From Mariniradius saccharolyticus AK6 (GTDB lineage: Bacteria; Bacteroidota; Bacteroidia; Cytophagales; Cyclobacteriaceae): a stretch of DNA of 64,000 bases. Under the pieces are notes generated by a model. That model worked only from the letters and a program-made list of their open reading frames with translations, made no database searches and was not told the origin of the DNA. Shown piece by piece: positions 42,553 to 52,500 of the stretch. Positions within the stretch are counted from its first letter, which is position 1, and each line of letters starts with the position of its first letter. Location: the NCBI RefSeq assembly GCF_000330725.2, contig NZ_AMZY02000005.1:1-64000 (forward strand), given 5' to 3'. The position numbers and the translations under genes are program-made.

Positions 42553-44447
42553 TGTTCTGGATCAAAATCAATAAGCAGAAGCTGCAGCTTCCAGATGACT
42601 TCAAGGTGGACTTGATCATCGAGCAACCGCTGACAATGCAGGACAGGATTCCCGTGCCCTACACGACCTCTTTCGATATCGCGCCCACCCCCTACAATCG
42701 CAAGCTGCTTGGGCATCCCGAGCGCGTCAACAAGCGCAATACAAAGTACCTGTTCGAAGATGCGGAAATCGGATATGGTGCCGTGCGCATCTACCGTGGA
42801 TCACTTCAGGTGAAGGAAGTCGCCGGGCGGATATCTGCCTTTTTCCAGGCATCGGATGACCTGGACAAAATCCGCCAAAACATGAACGAGATAGACCTCG
42901 GTCGAATCGAGTTTGGGGTACCGGTGACCTTACTGCGGACATACTACGAGATCAGGACCAATCCCTATTGGGAGATAGACCAGCCCAATGCGTTGGTTTT
43001 CGATGCCGTAGCCAAAGCCTACAAGGACGAGTGGCTGGCCGCACACGACAACCTCCGGGAGTACGCCGCCGCGCCGATCAGGGTCGAAGGATCCTGGCCG
43101 ACACAGTTTTTTGATGGGGATTTGTTCCATATGAACACCCAGGCAGCCACCAACCTGTTTTTCAATGGTAACCTGTCCCCGATCAAACTGAACATCGACG
43201 GGATTACCATCGATGAGTGGGCTCATGCGGTAATGTTTCCCCAGATCCGGGCTTCCTACTTTATCGAGAAGATCCTCGGCATCGAGTCAGCGGACAATCC
43301 CTTCCGTGTCGGTGAACTTAATAAGATCGTCATCACTTCCTATCATCATCCCAATTTCCGCCAAGACATTATCAGCAAGTGGAAAGGGATGTTGCTGGAA
43401 AACACCTACCCGGTAGAATCCACTCCTGCAGAGCTGCTTTACCTCGATCTCAAATCCTACCAACCTGCCATCCCTGCCAATGAGATGCTGAAATCATTGC
43501 TCAACCTCGTGTGTGGCACCATGTTCCGCATCCGGGACAGCTATGTTTTGAAGTTGAATAAGGATGTCTTCGCAGACAGCAGCTTCGAGGATTGGGATAA
43601 AATACTCGGATCCCGTCTGCAGCTAGGTCGGGAGGATGCGCAAGCCTACATCTACGGATACAGCGATATGAATGAGGACGAGCCAAAGATTGATACCAAT
43701 ATCACTTTGGCCGATATCGAGGCATTGCATGCTGCAGACGTTGATGAGGTCACCGGTGAGCAATTGTACTACGTCACATCCACCAACCAGATCATTCTCA
43801 AAAAACTCGCTCCCAAAGCCTCCGGCTCTGATCCTGATGAATTCATCTATGAGGTCAAAGGCAACGGAGTTTCCAAAAATGATTCTTCCAGCGGCTATAC
43901 CGTAATCCCACAGTTTGGACCACTCAAGATGGCGCCGGTACTGGATATCGGGACCTTCCGTATCGTCCAGCCTCGGCCCACACAGTTCAAGTACATGCCA
44001 ATCTGGAACGGTACCCGCGATTCCAATTTCAGACCGCACCTGATGATCTACTGGGGACTGATCGAGAACCCGCTGATAGTAGGATTTGAGCAATACCCAT
44101 ACCTCAGCTATCACAACTACGGACCGGATGGGACGCGCCTCGGCGATCTGTCCCTCGCTTGGGATGGCGATGATGGACTGATCCCCAATTACCACCAGGC
44201 CTTCAAAGACTGGATCGAGACCGACAAGCTCACTGCCTACGGGGAATTCATCCTTTCGCCGAACAGACTGAAGGATCTTGACCTCAGCAAAAAGGTCAAT
44301 GTCCGCAACAAGCTCTGGTACATCAAGAAAATGACCGTACCCCTTACCAAAAAGAAAATCGAGCCTGCCCTCGTGGATCTCGTCGAAGCGGATCCATTCA
44401 GGCCTACAGGAGTATTTGACAGCACGTTTGACAACACATTTGAATAG
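42552..44447 (+). CDS. Baseplate/distal tail-type protein
   Basis: 631 aa directly after the tape measure (TAATG overlap), the usual place for distal tail and tail-associated (hub) proteins. The first 120 residues (TMQDRIPVPYTTSFDIAPTP, GAVRIYRGSLQVKEVAGRIS) look like a Dit/hub-like beta domain. The rest is beta-rich with no diagnostic catalytic site. Probably part of the tail tip that carries the fibres encoded next. Confidence 0.65.
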   Translation: MFWIKINKQKLQLPDDFKVDLIIEQPLTMQDRIPVPYTTSFDIAPTPYNRKLLGHPERVNKRNTKYLFEDAEIGYGAVRIYRGSLQVKEVAGRISAFFQASDDLDKIRQNMNEIDLGRIEFGVPVTLLRTYYEIRTNPYWEIDQPNALVFDAVAKAYKDEWLAAHDNLREYAAAPIRVEGSWPTQFFDGDLFHMNTQAATNLFFNGNLSPIKLNIDGITIDEWAHAVMFPQIRASYFIEKILGIESADNPFRVGELNKIVITSYHHPNFRQDIISKWKGMLLENTYPVESTPAELLYLDLKSYQPAIPANEMLKSLLNLVCGTMFRIRDSYVLKLNKDVFADSSFEDWDKILGSRLQLGREDAQAYIYGYSDMNEDEPKIDTNITLADIEALHAADVDEVTGEQLYYVTSTNQIILKKLAPKASGSDPDEFIYEVKGNGVSKNDSSSGYTVIPQFGPLKMAPVLDIGTFRIVQPRPTQFKYMPIWNGTRDSNFRPHLMIYWGLIENPLIVGFEQYPYLSYHNYGPDGTRLGDLSLAWDGDDGLIPNYHQAFKDWIETDKLTAYGEFILSPNRLKDLDLSKKVNVRNKLWYIKKMTVPLTKKKIEPALVDLVEADPFRPTGVFDSTFDNTFE

Positions 44448-44449
44448 CC

Positions 44450-46243
44450 ATGACATTTGAAGATCTTTTAGCCCTTGCTACCGTCGTCCGGGATGAGTCC
44501 ACGGACGAAGCAAACACCGCCCTGCGGATCGGATCACTCTTGCTGAACATCATCAACAAGATGAGCGAGATCGAGACTACACCTGGTGAAAGTCCAGAGC
44601 TGCGGACCAGTGGCGAATTTGTACAGACCAAACTCCCCAGCGGCGTATCATGGATCAATCTCTACAATAAGAATGTCGCCTTCCAAAAAACCGACACCTA
44701 TATCCAGTGGAAGTTTGGGGATGGATCTTGGGTGAATTTGGTGGCGTTGAGTGAGATTACAGGTTCAAATGGACTATCAGCCTACCAGATCGCGCTGCTC
44801 AATGGCTTTGTGGGAACTTCCGAGGAGTGGTTGGAAAGTTTGCAGGGTCAAGACGGCAGTCCGGACACTGCCGCGCAGATTCGCGACAAGATCAATACGC
44901 TCACCGGAGAGGATCGTCTTGCGGTGGCCGTACTGAAGGACTTTGTGACGGCGGTGCTGGGGCAGATACAAACGGAGGTTCCCGCAAGAAGTTCACAATT
45001 TTCATCAGGTCCTATTGCTGAACTTGAAACTTTATATCTGAACTCGACGCAATTCACGATTACTTTTGAAAAGCATAGAATATATGGTTCTAGAAACCTT
45101 CCAATCTACGCTCTTTTGAATATCGTCTTTACCGACGCAAAGCCAACTATCAAAACAATAGTCACACACTCAGGCCCGTGGTCACCATCCATTTTTGCAG
45201 ACGTGTATGCAACATCTTCCGGCAACTATTCAAGTACATCAGCAATGTTGGCGGATCAAGCAAGCCAGACAGTCAATTTGATCTATCGTGTCGGAACTAC
45301 TTATTGGAAGTATAGGGGCACTACTACGGGTATTCTTGAAACTGACTACAAACAAATAAGAATCGTTTATAAAGGATCAGCATATCTCACAGGACTAGAC
45401 AATGTAAATGTCCTCACATTTGAATACAAAGACACACATCAGGAAGGAGGTGAAGTAATTACAGACGTGGTCGTGGTGGAAAACATAGCTATCACAAACG
45501 GGAACCTAGACCCCGCAAAGCCAGATCTTGATAATATAATTAGGCTCGGATTTAACGATAATCTTAACAATACTTCATGGTGGGCAAGTCATATCAATCT
45601 TGAAATAACTGATGATGCTAGTTCTGATTTCATAGACTTGGGCGGTGGGGACTTTTCTTTTAGGACCTGCACAAATAACAATAACTCTACTGGAGGAGTA
45701 ATTATTGCTACAATAAGTGATCAGCTAAGAGAGGCAATGGCTAACGCATCAAGGATCACTGTGCTTCTACGGGTCAGGAGGGTGAGTCCTACTTCCGCTA
45801 CAACTGTTTTTCATTTTGGTATTATGAGCCCAGATGGTTCCTTGGGGCTGCGAACGGAATTTGACATTACCAATTCACGCCTTGGCACAAGAATCAAAGG
45901 AGGTAATTACAGGTCTGCCTCATCGTCTCTTGTCTTTCAACAAGCAGAGTGGATAGAAGTGGCTTTTCAATACGACCCAACTCTTGGCAGTAATCACATG
46001 AAATTTTTCGCAAGGGCGGCCGGTTACAGCCCAGCGATACCGATGAGCTTGATTGGTCAAGTTAATGTCACACAGCCACGGCCATTTTTTGAATCTGGTG
46101 TAACCAATATTTATTTCAATGTCGAAGCAAACGGAATAGGGCGTAGAAACAACGTCGAATACGATTGGTGTGACGTTATCCTGAACAAAACGATGGCATT
46201 GGCTGACATTGAAGCAAGATTTGACGCAAATAATTCAATCTAA
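44450..46243 (+). CDS. Tail fibre / receptor-binding protein
   Basis: 597 aa. The N-terminal 180 residues are in phage-typical GC-rich codons and contain SYQIALLNGFVGTSEEWLES then LQGQDGS, a common fibre-shaft motif. From about 44985 on the DNA turns AT-rich and the protein becomes beta-sandwich-like, with a LamG/concanavalin-like C-terminal half (WWASHINLEITDDASSDFID; HFGIMSPDGSLGLRTEFDIT). The break suggests a swapped receptor-binding domain. It overlaps the pectate lyase gene by 1 bp. Confidence 0.7.
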   Translation: MTFEDLLALATVVRDESTDEANTALRIGSLLLNIINKMSEIETTPGESPELRTSGEFVQTKLPSGVSWINLYNKNVAFQKTDTYIQWKFGDGSWVNLVALSEITGSNGLSAYQIALLNGFVGTSEEWLESLQGQDGSPDTAAQIRDKINTLTGEDRLAVAVLKDFVTAVLGQIQTEVPARSSQFSSGPIAELETLYLNSTQFTITFEKHRIYGSRNLPIYALLNIVFTDAKPTIKTIVTHSGPWSPSIFADVYATSSGNYSSTSAMLADQASQTVNLIYRVGTTYWKYRGTTTGILETDYKQIRIVYKGSAYLTGLDNVNVLTFEYKDTHQEGGEVITDVVVVENIAITNGNLDPAKPDLDNIIRLGFNDNLNNTSWWASHINLEITDDASSDFIDLGGGDFSFRTCTNNNNSTGGVIIATISDQLREAMANASRITVLLRVRRVSPTSATTVFHFGIMSPDGSLGLRTEFDITNSRLGTRIKGGNYRSASSSLVFQQAEWIEVAFQYDPTLGSNHMKFFARAAGYSPAIPMSLIGQVNVTQPRPFFESGVTNIYFNVEANGIGRRNNVEYDWCDVILNKTMALADIEARFDANNSI

Positions 46244-48081
46244 TGGAGGCTATTAAAATCACGCCAAAAGCGCAGGGATACGGAGCGTTTGCCACGAAAG
46301 CAGGCAGGGAGGGTGCTGTGTACATCGCAGATAGAACTATTCCCGGCAATACAGGAAACGAAACGACTCGAGTAGGTTCTTTGGAGTGGTGCTTGCGAAG
46401 GCCAGGCCCAAAGATAATTTTTTTTCTGACTGGCGGCGAGTTTGACATGACGCACACATCACTTGTAAGTCTTTCTCAAACTTGGCAGCAAGGGTTCACC
46501 GTGTTGGGCCAAAGTGCTAACGGCGATGGTGTCACAATTAAGGGGGCTATCAGGTTGACTTCTGGATTTTCTGACTTTTCCTTCCAGCACGTAAGAATTA
46601 GGGCGGGTCAAAATGCAACCAGCAGGGATTGCCTATCTGTGACAAATGACTCCAGAAGATACTATATCGGAAATTGTTCTTTTTCGTGGGGAACTGATGA
46701 AACAGCCTCCTTTGACGGGACGGAAGCATCGGTAGTCAATTGCATAATTGCGGAATGCCTCAATAATGATGACAGCGCAGAATCGTCACCCAACACAAGT
46801 TATGGAACCCTTACATCTGGCAGGCAATTGTCCTACTACGGTAATTTATGGATCAACAACAACGACCGTAACCCAAGGCTAGGAGACACTAACACTGCTG
46901 GGGTACTTGGACCTAACATTCTTGATATTACCAACTGTGTGATGGTTAACTGGGGTACAGGTAGTATAAGTGCATCTGGTATTCTGCCCGACAGGGAAGA
47001 CTTGTATCTTCAAGTAAGAAATTCATTATTCATCCAAGGGCCAGCTACATGGTTTCGATCTGCCGTGCCAGACCATACTATCTACGTTGGAGGCAGGATT
47101 GATTCGACAAGGCGATATCACAGGATCCACCTATCGGGCAATAGGCTGATAAGGAGGGATGGCACATATAGTTCAATTGTTGATGGGAATAATTTCAATG
47201 CATTCAATCTGATTAACATTCCAACTGGAAGTAATCTAGCGGCTGAAAAGGCCAACGTTTGGTCCGCAACACCATTTCCACAACCACAACCTAGCTACGA
47301 TGAGATACGAACCGCAGACCAAGCCTTGACCTACATTGTAGCTAATTGCGGAGCAAATATTTTTCGGGACTCAGTCGATGATCGACTGATCAATGAAGCA
47401 GTTACAAGGCAATGGACAAGGCTTCTATTCAGCGGTGATACACCTCTTTTTGGCGGCGTTCCACAGTTACTTAACAACACCGCTGTCTATACGACCCAAA
47501 AAACTGGTTCACATCCAACTGACGGCACCTATGGCGGTCACATAGATGATGAGAGCGATGTTGGCGGGTCTCCTACAATTGCAACAGGATCAGCAAATGT
47601 ATCAACTGCCGGAGATGGATTGCCTGATTCATGGAAAGCGTCTAAGGGGCTAGATATTAACGTTGATTACGGAATCGCCGGAACGCCAACTTCTCACCCA
47701 TACCTTTATCACCCGAGCGGGTATAGGTGGCATGAAATATACTGCCACGAAAGATCAGGTGAGTGGGTAGAGTTAGAAATTCACTCTCTGTCAATAGTAA
47801 TACCAACCAACGGAACGGTCTCAAATGCAGCTGGAAATTATGAAGCAAGCACACTGATACCTTTGACGGCTCAAGCAAATGAGGGATATGAATTTAAAAA
47901 ATGGATCAACAACGAAACGGGCCAGACGGTATCCCTGATTCCTGATTTCAACTTCATTATGCCATCGGCGGACATTACGTTGAGTGCTGTTTTTGAATTG
48001 ATTCCAGCACCACCAATAGACCCCATAGAGGGGCCAAGAGCCCCATTTACAATATCAACAATATCAGAACCACTTGTCTAG
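46243..48081 (+). CDS. Pectate-lyase-like tailspike with InlB-type C-terminal repeat
   Basis: 612 aa. The N-terminal 380 residues form a right-handed beta-helix like polysaccharide lyase family 1: GREGAVYIADRTIPG, SRDCLSVTNDSRRYYIGNCS then FSWGTDETASFDGTEASVVN, GRQLSYYGNLWINNNDRNPR. Next is the DGLPDSWKASKGLDINV stretch seen in Bacteroidetes pectate lyases, and near residue 510-590 a divergent InlB/Bacteroidetes repeat (NGTVSNAAGNYEASTLIPLT, EGYEFKKWINNETG). AT-rich, unlike other phage genes. It resembles a chromosomal secreted lyase without its signal peptide, placed in a tailspike position; a capsule-degrading spike is the likely job. Confidence 0.8.
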   Translation: MEAIKITPKAQGYGAFATKAGREGAVYIADRTIPGNTGNETTRVGSLEWCLRRPGPKIIFFLTGGEFDMTHTSLVSLSQTWQQGFTVLGQSANGDGVTIKGAIRLTSGFSDFSFQHVRIRAGQNATSRDCLSVTNDSRRYYIGNCSFSWGTDETASFDGTEASVVNCIIAECLNNDDSAESSPNTSYGTLTSGRQLSYYGNLWINNNDRNPRLGDTNTAGVLGPNILDITNCVMVNWGTGSISASGILPDREDLYLQVRNSLFIQGPATWFRSAVPDHTIYVGGRIDSTRRYHRIHLSGNRLIRRDGTYSSIVDGNNFNAFNLINIPTGSNLAAEKANVWSATPFPQPQPSYDEIRTADQALTYIVANCGANIFRDSVDDRLINEAVTRQWTRLLFSGDTPLFGGVPQLLNNTAVYTTQKTGSHPTDGTYGGHIDDESDVGGSPTIATGSANVSTAGDGLPDSWKASKGLDINVDYGIAGTPTSHPYLYHPSGYRWHEIYCHERSGEWVELEIHSLSIVIPTNGTVSNAAGNYEASTLIPLTAQANEGYEFKKWINNETGQTVSLIPDFNFIMPSADITLSAVFELIPAPPIDPIEGPRAPFTISTISEPLV

Positions 48082-48115
48082 CCCATGTCCCGCCAAACTT
48101 TCGCCGAAGACCTTT

Positions 48116-48206
48116 AGGCTCAGGGATAGAAGCGGTATCCTCCGTAGCCTGCGGAGGAGATACAAGCGGATAGCCCGACCGAGGAACGAGGGGAGCCCCA
48201 AAAAAT
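48116..48206. ncRNA. Structured-RNA-like element resembling a dispersed Bacteroidetes motif
   Basis: Contains agaagcgg, then tatcctccg ... cggaggagata (stem with loop tagcctg), then caagcggatagcccgacc, and a gaggaacgaggggagcccc end. The paired aagcgg segments flanking a stem recall a repeated structured motif in Flavobacteria and Cytophagia intergenic regions (possibly the Flavo-1 motif). Orientation and identity are not certain. It lies just after the lyase gene, in the gap 48082-48289, which holds no gene. Confidence 0.4.
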
Positions 48207-48289
48207 CCTCCATCAAATAGGCTTCCCTTCCCTGTCCTTTCTGCCTCTTTACCCTAAAGTATTTTTGGGTATTGTTCACGGCAACCACA

Positions 48290-48553
48290 ATGCATATCCG
48301 CATGCACCATCTTGATTCATTTGATTGGACGGTCATTCTATCGATCGGCGCCTTCGCTATGTCCAACGTCGCTATTTTCCTCGTCGACCGCACGGCTATG
48401 GAGCTTATCTCCGCGGTATCTGCTATCCTGCTTTGCCTGACGGCTTTCGTGAAGTTCGTCGACCTTCTCTATGACAAGTTCCAAAAGTGGGGCGTCGCCA
48501 AGATCCCCGGTAAATTCATCAAACTATGGCAGAGTCTACGAAACAAAAAATAG
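48290..48553 (+). CDS. Holin-type membrane protein 1
   Basis: 87 aa from ATG 48290. Two hydrophobic helices (WTVILSIGAFAMSNVAIFLV; LISAVSAILLCLTAFVKFV) and a basic C-terminal tail (KFIKLWQSLRNKK), the layout of a small class II holin. It lies before the endolysin and overlaps the next small gene by 28 bp. Could be an antiholin instead. Confidence 0.6.
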   Translation: MHIRMHHLDSFDWTVILSIGAFAMSNVAIFLVDRTAMELISAVSAILLCLTAFVKFVDLLYDKFQKWGVAKIPGKFIKLWQSLRNKK

Positions 48554-48687
48554 TCCGCATGACGGTCTATGCGGCCTTTTTCGCTGGCCTCGGAACTTTC
48601 CTGGCATTCGTCCTGCCGCCGGAGCCGCTCCGTGAACTCTTTGCGCTCTTCCGTGACATCATCATCAACCTACTGGCCACATCATGA
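48526..48687 (+). CDS. Holin-type membrane protein 2 (53 aa)
   Basis: ATG 48526, TGA 48685-48687 overlapping the endolysin start. One membrane helix (VYAAFFAGLGTFLAFVLPP) and a short amphipathic end (LRELFALFRDIIINLLATS). Two small membrane proteins immediately before the endolysin suggest a holin/antiholin pair. Confidence 0.5.
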   Translation: MAESTKQKIVRMTVYAAFFAGLGTFLAFVLPPEPLRELFALFRDIIINLLATS

Positions 48688-49055
48688 GACTTTCCGAAAA
48701 CTTCCTCTTAAGTGAATTTGCCTCCAAGGATGGGGCGGATTTCCCACCTGCAGTAATCGAAAATCTCCGCAGGCTCGCACAGGCACTGGAGGTGATACGC
48801 GCCACGATCAGGACACCAATCACCATTACATCAGGCTATCGGTCCCCCGCCCACAACAAAGCCGTCAAAGGCGCTCCAAACTCCACCCATATCGAAGGCA
48901 TTGCCGCTGACTTTCGCGCCGTAGGCATGGCTCCCAACGCTGTCGCAGCCATCATCGAGCGTTTGATTTCTGAAGGAAAAATTCCCCAAGGTGGACTGAA
49001 AGCCTACGCCACTTGGGTCCACTACGATATCCGCGGTACCCGGGCAAGATGGTAA
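48684..49055 (+). CDS. Endolysin, M15-family peptidase
   Basis: 123 aa. The Zn peptidase core is visible: TITSGYRSPAHNKAV, then STHIEGIAADFRAVG (HxxGxAxD-type ligands) and the C-terminal WVHYDIRG (HxD-like ligand). These peptidases cut L-Ala-D-Glu or D-Ala cross-links in peptidoglycan. There is no signal peptide, so release depends on the preceding holin-like proteins. Overlaps both the preceding and the next gene frame. Confidence 0.85.
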   Translation: MRLSENFLLSEFASKDGADFPPAVIENLRRLAQALEVIRATIRTPITITSGYRSPAHNKAVKGAPNSTHIEGIAADFRAVGMAPNAVAAIIERLISEGKIPQGGLKAYATWVHYDIRGTRARW

Positions 49056-49066
49056 CCAACACAGCT

Positions 49067-49570
49067 ATGAAAAGAATCTCTGAACCTCTCCTCTACCTCA
49101 CACTGCTGCTTTTCGCCTGCAGTTGCGGATCCAAAAAAACACTCGTCACGAATGATCGCTCCACGGTCGACTGTGTCTATGTCGTCGAGCGGCCTGTGAT
49201 GGTCAATGTCCCTGGCGCAGTCGTGCAGACCCAGTCGATCAATATCGACAGCTTGGCGACGCTCCTCAAGTCCGGTGTACCTCCCCAGGTGATCAACCGC
49301 ACGCTAGTCAAGGAAGATCCAGAGACAGGCCTGCGGCTTGGGGTTATCATTGACGAGCTGGGAAATCTTTCCGCCCTCTGCGAGCAACAGGACCGCATGA
49401 TCCAAATGATGCAAACCGAGATAAACCGGCTACGGCTGGAGCTATCCGAGACTACTACCGAAGTGGTCAAGACTAGGCTTCCGAATTGGTTCATCGTGGC
49501 GTGCATCATCGCCGGGCTAGCCTTGATTGTTTACGTAGCCCTCAAAATTTACCCATTCCCGCGCTTCTAG
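49067..49570 (+). CDS. Predicted unimolecular spanin (lipoprotein with C-terminal membrane helix)
   Basis: 167 aa from ATG 49067; the upstream in-frame ATG lies inside the endolysin gene. N-terminal lipoprotein signal with the lipobox LFAC (Cys18, in LLLFACSCGSKK). Middle: beta-rich/helical periplasmic part (NIDSLATLLKSGVPPQVINR). The C-terminal end has a membrane helix (NWFIVACIIAGLALIVYVAL, about residues 140-160). A lipid anchor at one end and a membrane helix at the other is the u-spanin topology, bridging outer and inner membranes for the last lysis step. It follows the endolysin directly. Confidence 0.7.
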   Translation: MKRISEPLLYLTLLLFACSCGSKKTLVTNDRSTVDCVYVVERPVMVNVPGAVVQTQSINIDSLATLLKSGVPPQVINRTLVKEDPETGLRLGVIIDELGNLSALCEQQDRMIQMMQTEINRLRLELSETTTEVVKTRLPNWFIVACIIAGLALIVYVALKIYPFPRF

Positions 49571-52500
49571 ATGGATATCCTGCAGCAGCCTTCCGCGCTT
49601 TCCTTTTCTGGGAACCTCCCTGATATCATCATCGAGACGGAGGAGCCCAAGATTCGTTTCTTCCTATCGGTAGAGAGTACGCAGATATTTTCTGAGACTT
49701 ACATCCCTGATTCGGATGGTCGCGTCAGGATCCCGATCAAGGACCTGATCGAGGAATACCTCGAGATCGTGATCCCCAATACGGAGCTCTTTGAGCAAGT
49801 CAAGGGCGCGCGGGACTTTACGGCCACTATCGAGGATGATGTCAACGATCCGGAGATTATCAGCTTCACAGCGATCAAAGGCGGTGTGGATAGGAAGGAT
49901 CTGGTTACCGCTGATTTTGTGGCCGCCAATTTGCTTACCTGGCAGCCGCAAGTCAAGACGGTCAAGTGGAACGATCTGAACTACCTCAGCTACTACGCTC
50001 AGGAAGTTTCCAGCATCAAGGTCAAGGCATACTTCCCCGGTGGCATCGATGAGGAAATCACGCTACACAATATTGGCACTGCAGGTCTCTATTCTTTCGA
50101 AACCACTTTCTCCAAGATCAGGGAAGAGTTTGAAGACCAGCCCATCTACTTTGATATTTGGGCACAAAACGAGCCGACACTTCCCGAGGACATTGTCGAA
50201 ACCTTCCGGCAGCGCTACATTTTGACGGACAAGGTTTACGAATATGACGATCATTTTGTCTTTGAAAATAGCCTCGGCGGATTGGATTCGGTACGCTTTA
50301 CAGGTGAAAAGAAACTCGTCAATTCGGCCAAGTTCGACCTTGCACTCTACTTCGATCAGATCTCCGACGAGTATCAAGTCAATCCCAACAAGGCCTTTGA
50401 AAAGAATACTGGCTATTTCCAGTCCAAGGCGCATTTGCTGTGGGCGCAGGACTTTTTCAACAGCCGGCAAAAGTACCTGCAGGCTGGCGAGTTGCTGACC
50501 AGGATACTCACACGGGATCCGGAGTTGACCGGCACCGATTACCAGCTCACGGCATTTGATTTTGAGTTTTTGTTTACGGAGCAGACACGCTTCCTCGACA
50601 TCGATCGAAGTGTGGATCTCGCAGATATTCTAGTCATCATCGGTCCGGATGAGGAGCAATACTACCTCGTCCCCAGGTTGTACCTCTTTCCGGAAATTAC
50701 CGATCCTACCAAAGCCATCTTCCCCGTCCAGGAAGAAGGGCAGCCGGGTTGGAAGATCCTTAGTTTCCAGACTTTGATGGCATTGTTTGTGGGTGGGTCA
50801 TCACCATACATCAATGTCGATGATTTTGGAGCTATCGGAGACGGAACCACAGATGATACCACTGCATGGAATGCAGCTGTGACCGCAGCTCCAGCCGGTT
50901 CGGTCATTGTCGGCACTAAGGGTAAAACCTATTTGGTAACCACAGTGGCGACGGATAAGGAAATCACTTTTGATCTGACTGGAATTACGGTTCGACGCAG
51001 TACCAATATCGCGGTGGGAATGGAAAGCCATATTTTCACAAGTTCAACTGGTGCCTTTCCCGTCACTGTAAGGGGCGGGAAGGTTGAATTCACAGGAAGT
51101 ATGGATGATGCCGTTAACGGTAAAATCAACGGCCTGAATTTTCAAAATGACCGTGTTTTTGTCTTGGGTACGGAAATTACCGGTTGCTCATGGTGTGGGA
51201 TTCAGGCTGCATTGACTGTAAAGGATGCCACGTTCATTGCGGTAGAATCCCACGATAATGGCTATGCAGGAATCTGGGGTAAAGGAAACAGGGTTATCGG
51301 CGTCGCTTGCCTTACCCATCGAAACGGAGGGTACAATGGCATTGACGGTTATGGTTTTGTCGTTACCCATCAGACGGAATCCGAAGATGAATACGTCAGC
51401 ATGACCGCATGCCAGGCCTTTGGCAACATGACAAGAGGTCTCGACTCACACAGCTCAAGGGGATCAGTAATCATCACCGCAAGTCACGCCGTCAACAACG
51501 GCGCGCCTGATCCAAAATGGGGTAACGTTGTGGCCCCCGCAGCAAGGCAAATACATTGCGTGAATCGCTTCAATGCCTGTCAAATCAAGGATAATTATGT
51601 CCGGTCAGAATATGCAACTGGCGCACTGATCAACGTCACTGCTGAGGAATCATTTACTTTTGGTCTGAAAAAACTGGATATCCAAGGCAACATCTGCGAC
51701 GTAGTTAATTCAAATTCGACCTGCTACGGCATATCCGTGCAGTTCAAAAAAACCGAAAAGCTTGTTATTTCAAACAACACAATCAACCACATCGGTACCG
51801 ATCAAGTGTATTCGATTGTGGTGGAGAGCGTCCCAGGTGCTGATGGTTGGTTTAAGGATGCCATTATTTTCAATAATATCTGCGATCGTGGAATATTCTT
51901 CCGCTGTGAGCAACCTGTGTCTGGAGGTCATCGGCTTTTGTTTTCAAATGGCACTTACTCGACTGGCATAATTCGGTTTTCCTCTTCGACTGCGGTTGCC
52001 AGTATCAAGATCAAAGATATCATCATCAAGGAAAGACAGCTTTCAATCCATGGTCATTCCAACCTGCTGAGCTCAGTGGAATGCGATGGTGTAGATGTTG
52101 ATTCTATTGCTGATAGCAGCGCGTTTGAAGCCGGGATACACTTGCTCAACCTTAATGGAACGATCCGAAACAGTGTTTCAAAAAATGCCTGGGCACAGGG
52201 GATTATCGGTACCGGTGGCCGAATCGATGCCTTTGGCTGTCAAGTAATCAAGCCTAATCGAGGCAAACTTTCCGCATCCCATGCCGGTATCGATACCACT
52301 GGATCCATCGATAATTGCTACGTCGACAATGAGGATGTCGATATTCCTGGGTCTGCCTATGGTTTTGGATTTAGGATTTCCGCTTACGACTTGAGCAAAT
52401 CGTTTTCAGGAAACTCAATAAAGATTTCAACGTCGAATTTCCTGCGCGCGAATATGTCGGCGATTGGCTTAGGTACAAATGATATTTTTACCCAAGGTAT

